Assembly (NCBI GenBank): GCA_965371245.1
Contig: CBDUXT010000078.1
Location: forward strand, 1 to 27,196
Direction of reading: 5' to 3'
DNA length: 27,196 nt
Origin: CBDUXT01 sp965371245
GTDB taxonomy: Bacteria; Planctomycetota; Phycisphaerae; UBA1845
Numbering within the stretch: the stretch's first letter is position 1; every line of letters begins with the position of its first letter. The notes under the pieces were generated by a model. That model searched no databases, had not been told where the DNA came from, and saw only the letters and a list, made by a program, of their open reading frames with translations. Positions 14,715 through 23,317 of this stretch are shown here, piece by piece. A program made the position numbers and the translations under genes.

Positions 14715-15983
14715 TCAATCCGGAACGGCCGGCGTCGTTTGGTCTCTCGTCTGCGCGGCCGATGCCATCACGACGGGTGCGGAACGTTGTTCCCCTACGC
14801 CGGTGACGATGAGTTCGAACCGACGCAGGATGCTCTTCCACCGATGGTGGCGCGCGACGTAGTCCCTGGCGGAGTCACCCAGGCGCGCGCGTAGAGCGGG
14901 GTCGCTCAGCAACTCCTGGACCGCCGCGGCGATCTGTTGGGGCCGATCGGCGACGATGACCTCCCGGTCATGCCGCGCGTCGATGCCCTCCAGGGCGGCC
15001 TGGGTCAACACCACCGGCTTCCCCCAGGCCATGGCTTCGAGCACCTTGTTCTGCAGGCCGCGAGCGATTCGCATGGGCGCGACGCTAACGTCCAGGCGTT
15101 GTAGTTCAGGGCCCAGTTGATCCACCGCGCCGACGACTTCAACACCCGGGACGCGCCGCAGCCGTCGGACAGACCACGTGGGTCGGCGACCCACGATGCG
15201 GAAGACCGCGTTGGGCATCGCCCGGCGAATCGCCGGCCAGCACGCCGACGCGAACCAACGGACGGCGTCGATGTTGGGTCGGTAGTCCATCTGACCCACA
15301 AAGCCGACCGTGGGTGGACTCGACGATGACGCGCGGGACTCGCGGGGACATGGCTGCCGCTCGGGCAGGTCCACGCCGTTTTCCACCACGTGAATCCGAT
15401 GGTCGAAGGCCCCACCCAGGAGCGGGTCGGCCTCGGCGTGGGTAATCAGTATGGTCGCGTCGAAGGCGCCGAGCCAGAGTCGCTCCCGTTCAGCCAGGCG
15501 CCGACCTTCCAAACGATAGAGCCACCGACGCGGGCCGCGCGAGGCGTCGGCGTAGTCGAGCCACTTGCGGCTGTCCAGGTCACACAGATCGAGCACGCGC
15601 CGCCGTGCGGGGACCAGGAACGCATACGGGGCCACACCCGCGGAGAACGCCACCACGGCGTCGAAACGCGTCGTCTCGCACCATCGTCCGAGCACGGCTC
15701 GCATCGCTTCGTGGCGGTAGGCCGATTCGCTGATCGTCTTGCCGCGAAGCAGTCCGGCCAGCCCCTGCAGCCGCGTCCGCAACCAGCCGAGGTTGATCGC
15801 CAGAACGTCCTCACAGTGGCGGCGAACCACACCCACATGGCAACCGTCAGCCGGGTCGTCCACGAAGCACGCACACCAGACCCGATGGCGGCGGGCTAGG
15901 TGCTCCAACTGACGGAATGACCGAAGCTTGTCACCCTTGTCCGGCGGATAGGGGATGCGATGGACTAGGTAGAGTACGTTCAT
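14715..15983 (-). CDS. Glycosyltransferase, PEP-CTERM/EpsH1-associated sugar transferase
   Basis: A 422-residue GT4-type (GT-B fold) glycosyltransferase, probably adding a sugar during exopolysaccharide assembly at the cytoplasmic face. The N-terminus MNVLYLVHRIPYPPDKGDK then LRSFRQLEHLARRH is the signature of the TIGR03087-type family. The acceptor half ends near VVENGVDLPE; the nucleotide-sugar half has VGFVGQMDYRPNIDAVRWF, VFRIVGRRP and the donor-site stretch VSVAPMRIARGLQNKVLEAM then AWGKPVVLT. The ATG at 15983 is four bases after the upstream stop and gives the canonical start; an ATG at 16001 would overlap that gene. It is the last gene of a three-gene operon, with mobile DNA directly after it. 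Confidence 0.88.
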   Translation of the reverse strand: MNVLYLVHRIPYPPDKGDKLRSFRQLEHLARRHRVWCACFVDDPADGCHVGVVRRHCEDVLAINLGWLRTRLQGLAGLLRGKTISESAYRHEAMRAVLGRWCETTRFDAVVAFSAGVAPYAFLVPARRRVLDLCDLDSRKWLDYADASRGPRRWLYRLEGRRLAERERLWLGAFDATILITHAEADPLLGGAFDHRIHVVENGVDLPERQPCPRESRASSSSPPTVGFVGQMDYRPNIDAVRWFASACWPAIRRAMPNAVFRIVGRRPTWSVRRLRRVPGVEVVGAVDQLGPELQRLDVSVAPMRIARGLQNKVLEAMAWGKPVVLTQAALEGIDARHDREVIVADRPQQIAAAVQELLSDPALRARLGDSARDYVARHHRWKSILRRFELIVTGVGEQRSAPVVMASAAQTRDQTTPAVPD

Positions 15984-15987
15984 TCGT

Positions 15988-17097
15988 CTACCCTGGTACA
16001 TGCTTGGCGATCGCGGCCCCGAGCGACTGCGTTACGATCAGCGGCAGGCGGCGCCAGATGCGCCTAGCCAGGCGATAGCGCGGGCTGTCGGGTGAGAGGT
16101 TGGGCGCCGCGCAGCCTTTCCGCAGATAGGACTGGTATTGCAGCGGTCGCGGGGCGAATCCGTGAAACCGCTTGAAGTCGAAACTGCCCGCGTTGCCGCG
16201 CCGTGAGCGGCCGAAGTCGAACAGGCGGTAGCCGTGTTCGACCCCGCGCTCCATGACCGTCAGATAGATAAAGTTGGCGGCGCTGCATCGCCTCGCGTCG
16301 TCCGTCGTACCGATGAAGTAAGGCATCACAGAATCGCGGAAGAGGAAGGTCACCAGCCCCGCCACCGGACGGCCGTTTCGCGATACAACACTCACCCAGT
16401 GCCAACCCGGTGTCTCCGCGAGAAGACATTCAAAAAAGCTCCGCGGATAGGCGAGGGAGCCGAGCCGTCTCATACTTAGCGAGTAGAGCCGCCATACGTC
16501 ATCGAGATGGTGATCGCCGTAGGAGACGGTCAATCCGAACTTGTTACGCGCGTTCCGAGCGGCGGCCCGGGCCTTCCGGGGCAGCCAACCAGGGACCTCG
16601 CGTGACGAATCGGGCAGTCGCCGGGTGAACCCGACATATCCCTCGGCAATCGGAACGCCCGTGACGGCCGCCCTTTCACTGCGAAGGTCCATGGCCACAC
16701 ATTCGTGCATATGGACCAGCCGCTTGCCCTCTTCGAACAGCGCGCGTGACACCTCGTCGTCATCAGCCAGGATGCCACCACCCACGGCGTACGGGACGCT
16801 GACCAGGAGCCGACCGGCGATTCGGCTCTTCACAAGAAAGAGCGGCAACCCGCCGACGATCCGCTCGTCGCGGACGGCCACGAGGTAGAGGTCGCGGTGA
16901 CCAAACGAGTTCCAAACGGCATTGCGCCATCCCACCTGGTGGAAAAACGTACCCTCCGCGTGGGCGTGAACGTACTCGTCCCACTCGCGCAACCGCCCAG
17001 GGGACAAGCGAACGACCCGGCACGGCTTGGGCGTGGTCTTTGACGAGACCGCACGAATGCGGGTTGGTTCGACCATGATGATCGCAGCGGAGCTCAT
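15988..17097 (-). CDS. FemAB-like protein, PEP-CTERM system-associated
   Basis: A 369-residue GNAT-fold protein resembling the FemAB-related family found in exosortase loci (TIGR03019 type). Such proteins transfer an aminoacyl or acyl group to an unknown envelope or polysaccharide acceptor. Visible landmarks are GTFFHQVGWRNAVWNSFGHR near the start, VGGLPLFLVKSRIAGRLLVS then VPYAVGGGIL, AARNARNKFGL, and the C-terminal FGRSRRGNAGSFDFKRFHGF, which is strongly conserved in the family. Its start overlaps the previous stop as ATGA, so translation is probably coupled. A second Met at codon 8 is an alternative start. No signal peptide is seen, so it is probably cytosolic. Confidence 0.87.
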   Translation of the reverse strand: MSSAAIIMVEPTRIRAVSSKTTPKPCRVVRLSPGRLREWDEYVHAHAEGTFFHQVGWRNAVWNSFGHRDLYLVAVRDERIVGGLPLFLVKSRIAGRLLVSVPYAVGGGILADDDEVSRALFEEGKRLVHMHECVAMDLRSERAAVTGVPIAEGYVGFTRRLPDSSREVPGWLPRKARAAARNARNKFGLTVSYGDHHLDDVWRLYSLSMRRLGSLAYPRSFFECLLAETPGWHWVSVVSRNGRPVAGLVTFLFRDSVMPYFIGTTDDARRCSAANFIYLTVMERGVEHGYRLFDFGRSRRGNAGSFDFKRFHGFAPRPLQYQSYLRKGCAAPNLSPDSPRYRLARRIWRRLPLIVTQSLGAAIAKHVPG

Positions 17098-18587
17098 GGC
17101 CCACCCTCCGGATCGGCATTGCTAGAACATTTCCTGTTTTCGTATGTCGGGTCCACCGACCGGAGCGAGCGATCCAGCGGTGAGAGACCGCGCGGGCTAA
17201 AGCCCGCGGCTCGGGACGACGACACGGGGAAAGGTTCCGTGACCGCCGTCGCGTGCGACACGACGTAGCGGTGCTTCCCCGAGTCGGTGGTTGCGATACG
17301 ATCGACGATCGCCACGCGCAGCCTGGTTTGATCGCCAATCACGGGTCGGACACTACGCGCCACGGTCTCTCGGGTGATCTTCTCGGCGCGGTCGTCGGCC
17401 ACGACCTGCACGGTCACGCTGAAGTCGGCCGCCTGCGTCACATGGAATTGTCGCAGCCCACGAAGCGCGCGAAGCGGATAGATGATGGACAGCGCGTGCT
17501 TGACCGTCCCGTCGCGGAATCGAAGAAAGTCGGTGGTGCGGCCCTGTACGACGTCCATGAGCGGCAGTCCTCGACCGCAGGTGCATCGCCCGGCAAGGAG
17601 CCGGCCCACGTCCCCGGTTCGGTAGCGAATGAAGGGCATCGCGTAGGCATCGAGATGGGTCACGATGATCTCGCCGTGTTCCCCCAAGGAAACGGGCCGG
17701 CCGTCGCCATCGACGATCTCGACGATGACGTTCTCCGCGGTCAGGTGCATCCTGCCTTCCGGGCACTCGTGGGCGATGAACCCGGCCTCCCGGCTTCCGT
17801 ATCCATCGGCCACGGGAACGCCGAGGTAGTCGCGCATCGTGTCGCGCTGGTGAGGATAGCACACCTCTCCGGTCACAAAGACGGCTCGCGATCGTCGCGT
17901 GCATGGCTTGCGGCCGGTCGATCGGGCATGGTCAACGAGCAGCGCGATGCTGCTGGGGTAGCCGAACAGACACACGGGAGCGAAGTGGTCCCATGCGTCG
18001 AGGTATCGATCCATGCGCGAGGGTGACATGTTGAAGGCATCGAGGAGGCGATGGTTGATCAGCGAGTCGCGCATGGCTCGGAAGCGATCCGACCGGGTCG
18101 CCTCGATCGGCGAACCCCAGAGATAAAGCTCCGGGTCGCCGAAGCGCGCGCCGAACCACTGGTGGCTGCGGATGCGAGCGGCCTGGTCATATCCCTGACG
18201 GCGGCGGTCGAGGCAGAAGACAAGTGGCTCGCCCGTAGACCCGCCCGTGTTCCGCCAATGGACGCCGCCTGGCGCGGCGGACCAAACCATGTCATCGGTG
18301 GACGCCCGGATGGCGGCCTTGTCGAGTAACGGAAGCCGACCCAGCGCCGCCATCGGCTCGTCGCGGGTTACGTCGATATCCGCATCGAGAAATCGGCGCC
18401 GATAGAACGCGGTGTTGTTGAAGGCGTGTCGGAGTAACGCTCGCAGCTTCTCTCGCTGGAGGTCGCGGATTTCGTCCGGCGAGTCCCACTGAGACAGATT
18501 GAGCCCGCGGAGATAGCGAAACGTGTGGCGCCGAAGCAGCCGTTCGTGGACGGGGTACAGAAGATGTCGGGCGATCAAGGGAACCAT
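17094..18587 (-). CDS. Phenylacetate-CoA ligase/CapK-like adenylate-forming enzyme
   Basis: A 497-residue member of the CapK/PaaK branch of adenylating enzymes, which activate a carboxylate with ATP. In exosortase and capsule loci they probably activate an acyl or amino-acid group for polymer decoration. Motifs are WRNTGGSTGEPLVF (phosphate loop), GYPSSIALL, VADGYGSREAGFIAHE (adenylate binding), MPFIRYRTGDVGRL and CTCGRGLPLMDVVQGRTTDF (ARD-like motif with a small Cys cluster), and C-terminal TDSGKHRYV. The ATG at 18587 is preferred because residues before it are Arg-rich and non-conserved. The last 40 or so residues come partly from an inserted family B repeat (SSRAAGFSPRG). It is the first gene of the operon, and its stop overlaps the FemAB start. 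Confidence 0.87.
   Translation of the reverse strand: MVPLIARHLLYPVHERLLRRHTFRYLRGLNLSQWDSPDEIRDLQREKLRALLRHAFNNTAFYRRRFLDADIDVTRDEPMAALGRLPLLDKAAIRASTDDMVWSAAPGGVHWRNTGGSTGEPLVFCLDRRRQGYDQAARIRSHQWFGARFGDPELYLWGSPIEATRSDRFRAMRDSLINHRLLDAFNMSPSRMDRYLDAWDHFAPVCLFGYPSSIALLVDHARSTGRKPCTRRSRAVFVTGEVCYPHQRDTMRDYLGVPVADGYGSREAGFIAHECPEGRMHLTAENVIVEIVDGDGRPVSLGEHGEIIVTHLDAYAMPFIRYRTGDVGRLLAGRCTCGRGLPLMDVVQGRTTDFLRFRDGTVKHALSIIYPLRALRGLRQFHVTQAADFSVTVQVVADDRAEKITRETVARSVRPVIGDQTRLRVAIVDRIATTDSGKHRYVVSHATAVTEPFPVSSSRAAGFSPRGLSPLDRSLRSVDPTYENRKCSSNADPEGGP
17188..17216. repeat. Family B palindrome inside a coding sequence
   Basis: CCGCGCGGGCTAAAGCCCGC followed by GGCTCGGGA is the inverted counterpart of 2108-2133. 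It lies in the last 130 bases of the CoA-ligase-like gene, is read there as RAAGFSPRG, and keeps that frame open to the ATGA junction with the next gene. Confidence 0.85.
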
Positions 18588-19092
18588 GCACGCCTTACGC
18601 GACAGGCGCCGCGGTACAACCGCGATCCGGTGGCACCCCCGTCGCGCCCGCAAGCCTCCAAGCGAACCCGCCCGGCCGCGGTCCGTACCGCGCAGACGGG
18701 CTCCAGGTGCATGTTTATCGGCTTGTGGAAGGGACGGGATTGGCTCGATTCAGCCGAGACCGGGGTCGCGGCGTGCCGAGCAGCCCGATCGCCAAACGGG
18801 CGTTCCAGCATCACAACGCCGGTGGAGGCGGCCGAGACGCACGACCGGCGTATCAGCCCTATAGCCGGACAGGCTCTTGCTGCCGGCTTCGACCACGCCC
18901 AACGGATGAGCTACTTGGACATGTGTGAGGGAATCCGCGTGGGGCATGTTGCAGGGATGGGTGTCCCATCGTTCGCTCTTGACGAACGCCGGGGGACGGA
19001 CGGCCCCCGGAGCCGGCACTTGGTCCCTCTATTTCCCACCTTTGCTTCGTGTATAGACCGGGCACATGGCGTCCGGGCGAGAAAGGCACGGA

Positions 19093-19275
19093 GACGATCC
19101 GGGTGGAGAAGATGTCGTCCTGACCAAGCAACGTCTTCTCTTCGCGGAAGACACGCTTGATCCATTCAGCGTTCAGCCCATCCGAGAAGGGAAGTCCATG
19201 GCTCTGGAGCAACGTTTCCGCGACCGTACAACAACCGTTCTTGAAAAACCGACGAAATGTGGCTACTGTGATCAT
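19093..19275 (-). pseudogene. Transposase N-terminal remnant (IS4-like, tentative)
   Basis: On the minus strand an ATG at 19275 starts MITVATFRRFFKNGCCTVAE and continues LLQSHGLPFSDGLNAEWIKR then FREEKTLLGQDDIFSTRIV. The pattern of a short helical start, LLxxxGLPF, and F..E.....QDD followed by T..I/L resembles the N-terminus of IS4-type transposases common in Planctomycetota. After about 61 codons the resemblance is lost (frame change or deletion). Identification is from memory of the family and uncertain. Confidence 0.5.
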
Positions 19276-19478
19276 ATAAAAGCCCTGCCCGGCTTCATGG
19301 GACACCGAGCCATGGAGGGCATCACGAGTAATCGGCCAAGGAAGGCCGGAAGCAGGATACCATCCGGCCGCACCGGAGCAGTAGACCAACACGGGACAAC
19401 GGCGACAAGGAATCCCGTCCTGCGTCGTCCAAGAGTCCGCGCGGAATCAGTCCCAATCACACGGCAGTGCCCTTGGTA

Positions 19479-19499
19479 CCAGTACTTTCACCGTACTGG
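19479..19499. promoter_or_regulatory. Operator-like inverted repeat before the protease gene
   Basis: CCAGTAC-TTTCACC-GTACTGG has perfect seven-base arms with a seven-base spacer, and ends 27 bases before the chosen ATG of the protease. The size and symmetry suit a dimeric regulator site, but there is no independent evidence of binding. Confidence 0.4.
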
Positions 19500-19526
19500 A
19501 AACGGCCCTGGCTCACGGAAACAGCG

Positions 19527-22277
19527 ATGGGGAATCCGACACGGAAGGTTGTGGTCAAGTCCGGAAACGGCACGGAGAACCTATGCACAGGACTTGGTTC
19601 GACGCGGCGTGGCCGCATCACGACCGCCATGGCCGGCGCGCTTCTGTTGGTCGTCACGTCTTGGGTTCCCACCTCCGCCGCGGCGCCACCGGCACGCGAC
19701 CGATTGACGCGCGAAGTCGAAATTGCCCGACAGCTCGGGCTCAAGGCGGCGAGCCTTCAGACCATTTCCATCGACGTAGGCGTAAACGGCGCGTTGAGCG
19801 CCGAGGTTGAGATCGAAGGCGTCAGACGCCGGTTGGTGCTTGCCCCGCACTCCGTCCGCAGCGCGAATTTCGAGGTGCTCGTGCAGCGCGGCCCGGATGG
19901 TCAGTTCGAATCGGTCACGCCTCCAGCCGTCGCCACCTACCGTGGAACCATCGTCGGCGTCCCCGGTTCCGCGGTCAGCGGATCCTTCGTGGGCGAAGGG
20001 CTCAGCGCGACGCTGCTGACGCCCAACGGCGTCTTCGGCCTTCAGCCGATCGGAAAGTTGGGCCTGGCGGGGGAAGCCGATGAGCACGTCGTCTACCGGC
20101 GCGATGCGTGGCTGCACGCCGGGGTTCACGTGTGCGGGTCGGATGGGTGGTCCGGTCTGCTTCCAGCTCCCACCGAGTCGAACCTCGCAAGCTCCGCCGG
20201 CTCCGGTCTGAAGATCGCCGAGGTGGCGATCGATACCGATTTCGAGTTCTTCCAGTTGAACGGCAGCCGTGTCGAGGACACCGTGATCGACGTCGAAACG
20301 GTCATGGACGCCGTCGAGGCGATTTACGAACGAGACACCGGCATCACCTACGAGGTCACCCGGATCATCGTACGACCCGCCGAGCCCGACCCCTACACCT
20401 CCACCGACGTGTTGACGCTTCTTTGCCAGCTCCGAGCGGAGTGGAACGCTGCGCCCCTTTCCTCCGTTCCCCGCGACGTCGCCCATCTGCTGACCGGCAA
20501 GGACATTGACTTTAACATCATCGGCGCCGCATTTGGCGGGACCCTTTGTAACCTCCAGGCTCGCGTCAATGGCTGCCCCGGCGGACGTGACGATGTGGCC
20601 TATGGCTTTTCGCAATCCCTCTTCACACCGTTCCTGGGTTCGCGCGTGTCCCTGACGGCGCATGAGTTGGGCCACAGCTGGGGCGCCGCCCATTGTGACA
20701 CAGACAGCAACTCGTGCCACATCATGTGTTCGGGCCTGGGCGCCTGCGAAGGCATCTTCGGCGACAACCTGAAGTTCGGCGTTCAGGCGTCAAACTCGAT
20801 CACCAGCTTCCGAGACTCCGCCGGTTGCCTGGACGACCTTGGGCTCGGGCAAGCCGTTCCATTCACCGACGAGTTTCCCTCGATCACACTGGATGCGAAC
20901 AAGTGGAGCTATGCGCAAAACACGATCGTGAGCAGCACCGGGACCGATGAACCCAGCGCGCCGTTCGCGCTTCGGTTCGACGGCGGCCCCTCCGGCGACT
21001 TCCGTGAGGCGGACGCTCGCACGAATGTCATGGACTTGTCGGTGACCGATACGGCGAGCGCGGCCTACCAGGTCCAGGCGGCCGCCGTGGGCACGGGCGA
21101 CTCCCTGGTCGTTGACTACTGGAGCAGCGCCTTTACGTGGCGGGAGCTTGACCGGGTCACATCCGACGGCGTGGCACAGAGTGTCTTCATCCCGCGGTTT
21201 CGCTCGATCCCGGCGGACGGGCTTCACGCCGAGTTTCGGATTCGCTTTCGCACGGAGGGCAGCGGTGCGTCGGCCGTCTGGTTTGTCGATGACCTCCGCG
21301 TGTCCGGCGGATGCGTCGTCGATCAGCAATGCGCGGACGGGGTGGTCTGTACGATCGATTTTTGCAACACGACCAGAGGTGCCTGCGACCGGCTTCCCGA
21401 CAATGCGCTGTGCGACGACGGCGTGTTCTGCAACGGAGCGGAGTTCTGCAGCGTCTCGACCGGCTGCGAAAACGGGCCGGAACCGTGCCTGGACACAGTC
21501 TGCCTTGAGGAGACCAACAGTTGCTCGGTGTGCGTGTCGGATGCCGACTGCGACGACGGCACGTTCTGCAATGGGACCGAACGGTGCCTCGGCGGCGACT
21601 GCGTGCCGGGAGCCCAGCCGTGCGCTGCGGGTGCAATGTGCGACCCCGTGCTCGGTCACTGCGTCGATGCCACGGCATGCCCGGCGCCGACCGTGCTCGC
21701 CGACAGCAGCCGCTACCTGTCGGTGACGCCCGCGCCCGGTTTGGATCCCGTTGGGTTGCTTGTGACGCCTCTGTGTCAGCCGCTTGGCGCCGCCTTCATC
21801 AACGCGCCGAGTGGGTCTGCCAACCTCGCGCAGCTTCTCGACCCGGGAACGGCCCTCCTTCTCACGCCCGACGAATGGGGTGGACCGCTGCACGTCACCG
21901 GCGAGAACATTACGCCGGATACGGATTTTCTCGTCTGGTCGGTCTGCGACCTCTCGGGCGAGCAGGTTTTCTCGCCCACCGTCACAGCGCACACTGGGGT
22001 TTGGGGTGATGTCACCGGCAGCTTTGTGGATGGCGCGTGGTCGGCTCCCGACGGCACCGTCGCCGTGACCTCCGACATCGTGGCCATCCTCGACGGCTTC
22101 CAAAACCTACCGACCGCACTGCCGATCCACCGGGTCGATCTTGTGGGGCTCGGTCCGGGCGGCAGACAGTGCGGGGCCGACGGGAGTATCGATATCATCG
22201 ACGTCACGGCCGCGCTCGACGGCTTCGCCGGTCTGGGTTTCACCGAAACGACCGGATGTAGCGCGCCCTGCCCGTAG
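19527..22277 (+). CDS. Secreted metzincin (ADAM/reprolysin-like) metalloprotease
   Basis: A 916-residue exported zinc protease. The long n-region (RRGR) and hydrophobic segment at 31-52 form a signal peptide ending near TSAAAPP. A propeptide-like region follows (YRGTIVGVPGSAVSGSF, then FGLQPIG), with Cys203 in HVCGSDGW as a possible cysteine switch. The catalytic core has HELGHSWGAAH (from residue 379; three zinc-binding His) and the Met-turn IMCSG (Met400). A sandwich-like domain comes next, then a Cys-rich region of DDGxFCNG repeats, and a dockerin-like tail (GADGSIDIIDVTAALDGF). Start choice is uncertain: codons at 19467 or 19629 are also in frame, and the latter would shorten the signal peptide. 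Likely role is extracellular protein breakdown; substrates are unknown. Confidence 0.88.
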   Translation: MGNPTRKVVVKSGNGTENLCTGLGSTRRGRITTAMAGALLLVVTSWVPTSAAAPPARDRLTREVEIARQLGLKAASLQTISIDVGVNGALSAEVEIEGVRRRLVLAPHSVRSANFEVLVQRGPDGQFESVTPPAVATYRGTIVGVPGSAVSGSFVGEGLSATLLTPNGVFGLQPIGKLGLAGEADEHVVYRRDAWLHAGVHVCGSDGWSGLLPAPTESNLASSAGSGLKIAEVAIDTDFEFFQLNGSRVEDTVIDVETVMDAVEAIYERDTGITYEVTRIIVRPAEPDPYTSTDVLTLLCQLRAEWNAAPLSSVPRDVAHLLTGKDIDFNIIGAAFGGTLCNLQARVNGCPGGRDDVAYGFSQSLFTPFLGSRVSLTAHELGHSWGAAHCDTDSNSCHIMCSGLGACEGIFGDNLKFGVQASNSITSFRDSAGCLDDLGLGQAVPFTDEFPSITLDANKWSYAQNTIVSSTGTDEPSAPFALRFDGGPSGDFREADARTNVMDLSVTDTASAAYQVQAAAVGTGDSLVVDYWSSAFTWRELDRVTSDGVAQSVFIPRFRSIPADGLHAEFRIRFRTEGSGASAVWFVDDLRVSGGCVVDQQCADGVVCTIDFCNTTRGACDRLPDNALCDDGVFCNGAEFCSVSTGCENGPEPCLDTVCLEETNSCSVCVSDADCDDGTFCNGTERCLGGDCVPGAQPCAAGAMCDPVLGHCVDATACPAPTVLADSSRYLSVTPAPGLDPVGLLVTPLCQPLGAAFINAPSGSANLAQLLDPGTALLLTPDEWGGPLHVTGENITPDTDFLVWSVCDLSGEQVFSPTVTAHTGVWGDVTGSFVDGAWSAPDGTVAVTSDIVAILDGFQNLPTALPIHRVDLVGLGPGGRQCGADGSIDIIDVTAALDGFAGLGFTETTGCSAPCP

Positions 22278-22768
22278 CGAACGTTGGCTCGGGCCGATAG
22301 ATCGTGATCCGACACCAGGGGGAAGACCAAGTACGCGGGCACCGCCAACTTAGGCCGGATGCAACGACGACGGACGCTCGCCTCCGGAACGCCAGGCGCC
22401 ATCGAGAAAACGCCCCTCGGAAAGTAACGAAAAAAGGGCGCGTCGTGGGGAAGTTGTGTTCACTTCCTGCTTCCTTTAGGTGCCACATGCGTGGCTCGCG
22501 TTCCGGGCTCTGCTTGGGCCGGTTTCCCGGCGCCGAATCGATCCATGACGTAAGCCTACAACATGACGTAGCGTCAGGAGCAAGTGGATTCTTGGAAGAA
22601 TCCACGGAGTTTTATCGCTCGGCGCCGGCTTGCCCGCGTCATCGCGCGACGGCGTAGCCGCGTACGGCTGCCTGCCACGACGTGTCAGGATGGCAGTTCA
22701 CGCTCGCGAGTGGTCACCCCAAACCTCGATTTCGGGTCCTTCCTCGGCCTTTTCGCGTCATCGTGACG
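22278..22768. other. Gene-free interval upstream of hsp20
   Basis: No supported gene. The notable content is the strong inverted repeat at 22584-22605, followed at 22769 by the sigma-54 promoter boxes. Confidence 0.5.
22584..22605. promoter_or_regulatory. Perfect 10-2-10 inverted repeat, possible enhancer site
   Basis: GTGGATTCTT-GG-AAGAATCCAC lies about 165-185 bases before the sigma-54 boxes, a usual distance for the palindromic site of a sigma-54 activator (bEBP). It could instead be the terminator of the protease transcript, since GGAGTTTTA follows, but it is about 300 bases past that stop codon. Confidence 0.45.
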
Positions 22769-22784
22769 TGGCACGGCGGTTGCC
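22769..22784 (+). promoter_or_regulatory. Sigma-54 (RpoN) promoter for hsp20
   Basis: TGGCACGGCGGTTGCC matches the -24/-12 consensus TGGCACG-N4-TTGC with the invariant GG and GC at correct spacing. Transcription would start near 22795, giving a leader of about 75 bases before the hsp20 ATG at 22871. Confidence 0.7.
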
Positions 22785-22870
22785 CTTCTTCTCGGTGGCG
22801 CCCGGAACATAGTCGGCGCCTCAGGATTCAGAAGTCACGAACGGTTCTCTAACCGGAAAGGAGGTGCCGC

Positions 22871-23317
22871 ATGTTGGCACTACGACTTAGGAGCACGCAC
22901 CCGATCAACCGGATGCGCGACGAAATGGAATGTCTGTTCGATCAGGCCTTCTCCGGCTTTCCGAGCCTGACGAGGGGCGCGCGCTGCGCGCCGGCTTTGC
23001 CCCCGATCAACGTCTGGGAGGACGCCGACAGTTTTCATATCGAGGTCGATCTTCCGGGCTTGGCGCTTGACGACGTCGAGCTGACGGTCACCGGTGATGA
23101 GCTAACCATCCAAGGCACGCGAAAGGCCGCTTCGGAGGCGGCGGTCGCCTATCACCGCACGGAGCGGCCCGTGGGCGACTTCGCTCGGGTGATTCGGCTG
23201 CCGGAGGGAGTGAACGCGCGGAGAATCGAGGGCACCTTAAAGGACGGCGTCCTGTCGATTACGCTCCCCAAGCCGGAGGAAGCGAAACCGCGGAAGATTG
23301 CGGTCAACGCGCCGTAA
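22871..23317 (+). CDS. Hsp20/alpha-crystallin small heat-shock protein
   Basis: A 148-residue ATP-independent holdase chaperone that binds unfolding proteins in the cytoplasm and forms oligomers. The N-terminal arm (INRMRDEMECLFDQAFSGF) is followed by the alpha-crystallin domain from about residue 45: PPINVWEDADSFHIEVDLPG, LTIQGTRK, then the conserved FARVIRLPEGVNARRIEGTL and DGVLSITLPKPEEAKPRKI. A short AVNAP tail ends the protein. A very strong ribosome site (AAAGGAGGTG) lies just before the ATG. It stands alone behind a sigma-54-type promoter, which suggests stress-signal control by an activator. Confidence 0.96.
   Translation: MLALRLRSTHPINRMRDEMECLFDQAFSGFPSLTRGARCAPALPPINVWEDADSFHIEVDLPGLALDDVELTVTGDELTIQGTRKAASEAAVAYHRTERPVGDFARVIRLPEGVNARRIEGTLKDGVLSITLPKPEEAKPRKIAVNAP

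Larger units (their letters stand above)
18588..19526. other. Long divergent intergenic region
   Basis: About 940 bases separate the minus-strand operon from the plus-strand protease gene. The only recognisable content is a transposase N-terminal scrap (19093-19275) and small inverted repeats, for example CCGGGGG/CCCCCGG near 18990-19015 and 19479-19499. Promoters for both divergent units must be here, but none is clear enough to mark. Confidence 0.5.

Noticed and set aside
14143..14862. OrfB frame to 14862 as an extended transposase
   Set aside because: After about 14530 it reads through non-IS sequence including a dispersed repeat arm, so the extension is accidental.
18525..19160. 211-codon plus-strand frame between the divergent units
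   Set aside because: Starts inside the minus-strand ligase gene, Arg-rich, and has no family resemblance.
20790..22103. 437-codon minus-strand frame opposite the protease
   Set aside because: Antisense shadow produced by high GC at third positions of the protease gene.
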